Assembly: GCA_003694465.1 (NCBI GenBank)
Contig: RFKM01000021.1
Coordinates: forward strand, 1-11,948
DNA length: 11,948 nt
Source of the DNA: Alphaproteobacteria bacterium
GTDB lineage: Bacteria; Pseudomonadota; Alphaproteobacteria; Rhodobacterales; Rhodobacteraceae
Reading direction: 5' to 3'
Shown here: positions 8,693-11,948 of the stretch, piece by piece
How positions within the stretch are numbered: the first letter of the stretch is position 1
Layout: every line of letters starts with the position of its first letter
Translations under genes and position numbers: made by a program
The notes under the pieces: generated by a model
What the model saw: the letters and a program-made list of their open reading frames with translations, nothing else
What the model was told of the DNA's origin: nothing
The model's database searches: none

Positions 8693-8866
8693 GGGTGCAA
8701 CGGTCGAGCAGGCAATGACCTGCTCCCAGGCCGGACCTGTCGAGCAGGACGGGGAGGGAGATCTTCGCGCCGATGCCGCCGGTGGTGGCGCTGCGCTTGT
8801 GATCACAAAAGAGACCCACCAAGGGTCCGGCGCCCCGTGATCCAACGTTTTTCGACCAGGTCACCC
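8693..8866 (+). ncRNA. Candidate structured small RNA (rod-like, 6S-like topology)
   Basis: Six helices nest in order across this segment: 8693-8697 with 8862-8866; 8702-8707 with 8852-8857; 8730-8737 with 8824-8831 (8 bp perfect, GCCGGACC/GGTCCGGC, plus a G-U pair); 8756-8758 with 8815-8817; 8762-8765 with 8809-8812; 8767-8771 with 8787-8791. Between the second and third helices is a roughly symmetrical bubble of about 22 and 20 bases. Its 5' side can form a 7-bp hairpin, GAGCAGG/CCTGCTC (8706-8712, 8719-8725). The layout recalls 6S RNA, but the closing stem is short, the predicted start (about 8697) would trim the outermost helix, and I recognise no conserved 6S sequence. It does not match SRP RNA, tmRNA or RNase P RNA motifs. 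A small protein is the alternative. Confidence 0.35.
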
Positions 8867-8868
8867 TG

Positions 8869-8887
8869 CCGCCCTTGCCAAGGGCGG
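8869..8887. terminator. Hairpin at the 3' end of zapE
   Basis: CCGCCCTT (8869-8876) and AAGGGCGG (8880-8887) form a perfect 8-bp stem with a 3-base loop, 25 bp past the zapE stop. It could end transcripts from both sides, including the candidate small RNA. Neither strand has a clear T-run after it, so efficient intrinsic termination is uncertain. Confidence 0.42.
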
Positions 8888-8912
8888 ACTTCCTGGCCGT
8901 TACCACGCCCCC

Positions 8913-9995
8913 TCAGCCCACCCAGTCGGCCGACTGCATCTCGCGCAGGCGCGAGGCGGTGCGCTCGAACTCGAAACTTCCCTCGCCCTCGAGGTAAAGA
9001 TATTCCGGCTCCGCCGCCGCCGAGACCACCAGCCGCACATGCGCCTCATAGAGCGCATCGACCAGCGTCACGAATCGGCGCGCCTCGTTGTAATTGCTGC
9101 GCCCGAGCTGCGGCACATCCTCGAGGATCAACACCCGCACCGCTTCGGCAATGGCCAGATAGTCGCCCGGCCCGAGCGGAACGCCGCACAGATCGTAAAA
9201 GCGCGCCCGCGCCACGCCCGAACAGGCCTGCGGCAGGGTGATCTCGCGCCCCTTGACGCGCAGCACCAGCGGGCGGGGCGTGCCGTTTTCGGTAAAGCCC
9301 TTCCAGATCGCCTCGATACCGGCGCGGGCAGCCCCGTCGAGCGGCGTGAAATAGACCTGCGCGCCGGCCAGCCGGTTCTGCCGATAATCCTGCGGGCCGG
9401 CGAGCTCGTGCACCACCATGCGCGCGCGCAAAAGGTCGATGAAGGGCAGGAACAATTGCCGGTTCAGCCCGTCCTTGTAGAGGTCTTCCGGCGGGCGGTT
9501 CGAGGTGGTGACCACCACCACCCCGGCGTCAAAAAGCTTCTCGAACAGCCGCCCGACGATCATCGCGTCGGCAATGTCGGTGATCTGCATCTCGTCGAGG
9601 GCGATCAGGCGCGCCTCTTGCGCGAGCCGTCGCGCCACCGGTTCGAGCGCATCGGGCGTGCCGGCCGAACGCGCCGCCCGCATCCCTTCGTGCACCTCCT
9701 GCATGAAGGCATGAAAATGGACCCGGCGCTTTTCCTCGATCGCGAGCGTCTGGAAGAACAGGTCCATCAGCATCGACTTGCCGCGCCCCACCCCGCCCCA
9801 GAGGTAAAGCCCCTGCGGCACGTCCTGCGGCTTGTGGAACAACCCGCCCAGAATGCCCCGGCGCCTGAGCGACGTGCGCTCGAGATGATCGCGCATGTCG
9901 TCGAGGATCGGCAGGACGAGCTCCTGCGCCGGGTCCGGCTGGAGCGCGCCCGCCTCGGCCCGGGCCCGGTAGATGTCGGCAATCGAACGGCTCAT
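8913..9995 (-). CDS. zapE: ZapE / AFG1-like cell-division ATPase
   Basis: A P-loop AAA+-type ATPase of the AFG1/ZapE family, which in E. coli associates with the FtsZ ring during constriction and in mitochondria takes part in protein quality control. The chosen ATG gives 360 residues, close to E. coli ZapE. Walker A is GGVGRGKS at residues 67-74, Walker B is LIALDE at 130-135, and the sensor region TSNRPPEDLYKDGLNR follows. The C-terminal half has the family's PLDGAARAGIEAIW and YDLCGVPLGPGDYLAIAE segments. The frame can be opened to GTG 10034, but ATG 9995 (MSRSIADIYRAR) matches the usual start and has GGGGG directly upstream. It is divergent from the MFS gene. An 11-bp inverted repeat begins 10 bp before this start. 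Confidence 0.94.
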   Translation of the reverse strand: MSRSIADIYRARAEAGALQPDPAQELVLPILDDMRDHLERTSLRRRGILGGLFHKPQDVPQGLYLWGGVGRGKSMLMDLFFQTLAIEEKRRVHFHAFMQEVHEGMRAARSAGTPDALEPVARRLAQEARLIALDEMQITDIADAMIVGRLFEKLFDAGVVVVTTSNRPPEDLYKDGLNRQLFLPFIDLLRARMVVHELAGPQDYRQNRLAGAQVYFTPLDGAARAGIEAIWKGFTENGTPRPLVLRVKGREITLPQACSGVARARFYDLCGVPLGPGDYLAIAEAVRVLILEDVPQLGRSNYNEARRFVTLVDALYEAHVRLVVSAAAEPEYLYLEGEGSFEFERTASRLREMQSADWVG

Positions 9996-10005
9996 GCCCC
10001 CAGAT

Positions 10006-10047
10006 AATTCGCCGCGCCGCAGAAGAAAAGCCACACCGCGGCGAATT
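10006..10047. promoter_or_regulatory. 11-bp perfect inverted repeat between zapE and MFS gene
   Basis: AATTCGCCGCG (10006-10016) and CGCGGCGAATT (10037-10047) are exact reverse complements separated by 20 bp. The left arm ends 10 bp from the zapE ATG. The right arm runs into TTGACG (10046-10051), a possible -35 for the MFS gene. Either a regulator binds both arms and affects both genes, or the repeat forms a hairpin in the zapE leader beside its SD. The repeat is seen directly; its role is inferred. Confidence 0.55.
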
Positions 10048-10093
10048 GACGCTGGCGCGCGTTTCCCGCACGCTGCGGCGAAGGGGATTTGCC

Positions 10094-11329
10094 ATGAAAG
10101 ACGCGCGCCTCGTCACCCCGGTGCTTGTTGCCGGATCGGTCGTTCTGATGCTCAGCTTCGCGGTTCGGGCGAGCTTCGGCGTCTTTCAGATTCCGATTGC
10201 CGAGGATTTCGGTTGGCCAAGGGCCGATTTCTCGCTGGCCATCGCCATCCAGAACCTGGCCTGGGGCATCGGCCAGCCGATCTTCGGAGCGATCGCCGAA
10301 AAGATGGGCGACCGGCGGGCCATCGTGCTCGGCGCGCTGCTTTACGCCGGCGGGCTGGTCGGTTCGGCCTACGCCACCCTGCCGCTGCAACACCAGCTGC
10401 TCGAAGTGGCGGTCGGGTTCGGCGTGGCGGGAACCGGCTTCGGCGTCATCCTCGCGGTGGTCGGACGCGCTGCCTCGGCCCGGCACCGCTCCATGGCTCT
10501 TGCGGTGGCGACGGCTGCCGGCTCGGCCGGGCAGGTTTTTGGCGCCCCGCTTGCCCAGGGCCTGCTCTCGGTCATGCCGTGGCAATCGGTCTTTGTCGTC
10601 TTTGCCGCCGTCATTCTCGCCTCGCTGGCGATCCTGCCGCTGATGCGCGCGCCCGCCCCCTCGGGCCGGGCCGACCTCGAGCAATCGCTCGGCGAGTCCC
10701 TGCGCCTTGCCTTCCGCGATCCGTCCTACACGATGATCTTTCTCGGGTTCTTTTCCTGCGGCTACCAGCTTGCCTTCATCACCGCGCATTTCCCGGCGAT
10801 GGTCACCGAGATGTGCGGGACAATCGCGCCGGGCAGCACGCTGGCAAGCCTCGGAGTCGGCACGACATCGGCGCTCGGGGCGGTCTCGATCTCGATCATC
10901 GGGCTGGCCAACATCGCCGGCACCCTCGCCGCCGGGGCGCTCGGAAACCGCTTTGCGCGCAAATACCTGCTGGCCGGGATCTACCTCGCGCGAACCGTCG
11001 TCGCGGCGCTGTTCATCATGCTGCCGATCACGCCTGCCTCCGTGGTGCTGTTCTCGCTGGTCATGGGGACGCTGTGGCTGGCAACGGTGCCGCTGACCTC
11101 GGGGTTGATCGCCCATATCTACGGGCTGCGCTACATGGGCACGCTCTACGGCATCGTCTTCTTCTCGCACCAGCTGGGCTCGTTCCTCGGCGTCTGGCTG
11201 GGCGGGCGGATGTATGACATCACCGGCGACTACACCGCGGTCTGGTGGGTCGGGGTCGGGGTGGGCGCCTTTTCGGCTCTCATCCACCTGCCGGTGCGCG
11301 AACGCGTCCTCGACCCGGCGCTGGCGTGA
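10094..11329 (+). CDS. MFS transporter, oxalate/monocarboxylate-like branch
   Basis: A 411-residue inner-membrane carrier of the major facilitator superfamily with about twelve membrane helices, such as TPVLVAGSVVLMLSFAV near the N terminus and SLVMGTLWLATVPLTSGLIA in the second half. The cytoplasmic loop after helix 2 carries the MFS signature in the form GAIAEKMGDRRAIVLG. Motifs such as ASFGVFQIPIAEDFGW and QNLAWGIGQPIFG recall the oxalate:formate antiporter and monocarboxylate-transporter-like subgroup, so an organic-acid substrate is likely but not shown. The frame opens at 10046, but ATG 10094 is preferred because AAGGGG lies at a proper distance and helix 1 then starts close to the N terminus. 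Transcription is away from zapE. The gene ends 24 bp from the convergent Lrp gene. Confidence 0.9.
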   Translation: MKDARLVTPVLVAGSVVLMLSFAVRASFGVFQIPIAEDFGWPRADFSLAIAIQNLAWGIGQPIFGAIAEKMGDRRAIVLGALLYAGGLVGSAYATLPLQHQLLEVAVGFGVAGTGFGVILAVVGRAASARHRSMALAVATAAGSAGQVFGAPLAQGLLSVMPWQSVFVVFAAVILASLAILPLMRAPAPSGRADLEQSLGESLRLAFRDPSYTMIFLGFFSCGYQLAFITAHFPAMVTEMCGTIAPGSTLASLGVGTTSALGAVSISIIGLANIAGTLAAGALGNRFARKYLLAGIYLARTVVAALFIMLPITPASVVLFSLVMGTLWLATVPLTSGLIAHIYGLRYMGTLYGIVFFSHQLGSFLGVWLGGRMYDITGDYTAVWWVGVGVGAFSALIHLPVRERVLDPALA

Positions 11330-11353
11330 CCGGCGCCCGGAACCAGACCGTGG

Positions 11354-11812
11354 CTAGACCGGAAGCGCCGTGGTCTTGAACACCGTGCGCAGCGCGAAGC
11401 TCGACTGCATCCCCAGAACCCCGGGAAGGCGGGCGAGTTTCTGGCGGTGGATGCGGGCGAAATCGTCGGTATCCTGCGCGACGACCTTCAGCAGGTAGTC
11501 GGACTTTCCGGCCATCAGGTGACATTCGAGCACTTCGGGCACCCGCGCCACCTCGCGCTCGAAGGCCTCGAGCAGTTCGTCGGCCTGCCCCGAAAGGGTG
11601 ATCTCGACGAAGGCCGTCGTTGGCAGGCCGATCTTTCGCGGATCGAGCAGGGCGACGTAGTCGCGGATATAGCCCTCCTTCTCGAGGCGCTGCACCCGGC
11701 GATGGCAGGCCGAGGGCGAGAGGTGGACGCGCTCGGACAGGTCGGCATTCGACATGCGCCCATGCTTCTGCAAGACCATGAGAATCCGGCGGTCGATACT
11801 GTCAAGTTCCAT
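11354..11812 (-). CDS. Lrp/AsnC-family transcriptional regulator
   Basis: A 152-residue DNA-binding protein of the leucine-responsive (Lrp/AsnC) family, the normal length. The N-terminal helix-turn-helix covers about residues 1-60, with LDSIDRRILMVLQKHGRMSN and SPSACHRRVQRLEKEGYI. The C-terminal RAM effector/oligomerisation domain covers about 65-145 (TAFVEITLSG, VLECHLMAGKSDYLLKVVA). Such proteins form octamers or dimers and respond to amino acids. Start at 11812 has AAGGA roughly 13 bases upstream, which is long, but MELDSIDRRIL is the usual beginning. A divergent gene appears to start just right of the window, and Lrp-family regulators often control the divergent neighbour; that target cannot be named here. 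It converges with the MFS gene. Confidence 0.94.
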   Translation of the reverse strand: MELDSIDRRILMVLQKHGRMSNADLSERVHLSPSACHRRVQRLEKEGYIRDYVALLDPRKIGLPTTAFVEITLSGQADELLEAFEREVARVPEVLECHLMAGKSDYLLKVVAQDTDDFARIHRQKLARLPGVLGMQSSFALRTVFKTTALPV

Positions 11813-11948
11813 GTTCTTCGAATTTCCTTGCGCTTCTGGGCCGTTTCATCGAATTTTCCCCCCTTCCTTTCACCACGTGAACAACCATTTGGCAATCGCC
11901 TTTCGCGGGGGCGGGCGCATGCTTGGGCCAGAGAATCAAGGGAGGACC
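11813..11948. promoter_or_regulatory. Divergent control region with phased repeats and an SD at the edge
   Basis: TCGAATTT occurs at 11818-11825 and 11849-11856, exactly 31 bp apart, or about three helical turns. This spacing is expected for an Lrp-type oligomer wrapping DNA. AAGGGAGG (11938-11945) at the far right is a strong SD, so a plus-strand gene probably starts within a few bases after 11948. No further coding sequence of that gene is visible. Confidence 0.4.

Larger units (their letters stand above)
8542..8810. repeat. Palindromic 13-mer, two exact copies
   Basis: TGTGATCACAAAA occurs at 8542-8554 and 8798-8810, 256 bp apart. Its first ten bases are a perfect palindrome made of two abutted TGTGA/TCACA half-sites, reminiscent of Crp/Fnr or GntR half-sites but without their usual spacer. 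The copies bracket the promoter-like core of the folC-zapE island. The exact repeat is seen; the binding protein is unknown. Confidence 0.55.

Noticed and set aside
8604..8840. 78-codon plus-strand frame in the folC-zapE gap
   Set aside because: Its first part covers the AT-rich promoter-like region. An internal ATG at 8715 has only a weak SD, and its third-position GC is lower than in real genes here.
8693..8866. SRP RNA, tmRNA or RNase P RNA
   Set aside because: None of their conserved core sequences or an mRNA-like tag region could be found on either strand.
9992..11287. 431-codon open frame on the minus strand opposite the MFS gene
   Set aside because: It is the antisense shadow of a twelve-helix transporter. 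The product is extremely rich in Arg, Asp and Gln, with no plausible fold.

Overview
The window reads as a stretch of core chromosome from a high-GC alphaproteobacterium, most likely a Rhodobacteraceae/Roseobacter-type organism. The evidence is the strong G/C preference at third codon positions, the accD-folC pair, a ZapE-type ATPase gene, and three proteins (a lipoprotein and two hypotheticals) of a kind I associate with Rhodobacterales. GANTC (CcrM-type) sites are also conspicuous in two intergenic regions. I see no tRNA, rRNA, transposase, phage gene or CRISPR array.

Layout. Bases 1-233 hold no gene but contain a pair of near-identical 20-bp palindromic boxes. On the minus strand from 5257 down to 234 lie a secreted lipoprotein, two Rhodobacterales-type hypotheticals, a FadH-like 2,4-dienoyl-CoA reductase, and a LysR-type regulator whose promoter overlaps a T-N11-A dyad. 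A 132-bp divergent region (5258-5389), built around an 18-bp palindrome, separates this group from a plus-strand run: a CPBP-family membrane protease, accD (fatty-acid synthesis) and folC (folate), spaced and overlapping like an operon. After a 386-bp intergenic island come zapE (minus strand) and, divergent from it across an 11-bp perfect inverted repeat, an MFS transporter. A convergent Lrp/AsnC regulator follows. The right edge carries a Shine-Dalgarno sequence for a gene that starts just outside the window.

The coding content is largely ordinary metabolism: fatty-acid oxidation (fadH), fatty-acid synthesis (accD), one-carbon metabolism (folC) and cell division (zapE). The unexplained signal lies between genes. 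The folC-zapE island (8527-8912) has an AT-rich promoter-like core, a DnaA-box-like 9-mer, an 18-bp-period repeat, two copies of a palindromic 13-mer, and a roughly 170-nt segment in which six helices nest in order, as in a rod-shaped structured RNA. That candidate RNA gene is the best lead in the window. Everything here comes from reading the bases; no folding, alignment or database search was run.
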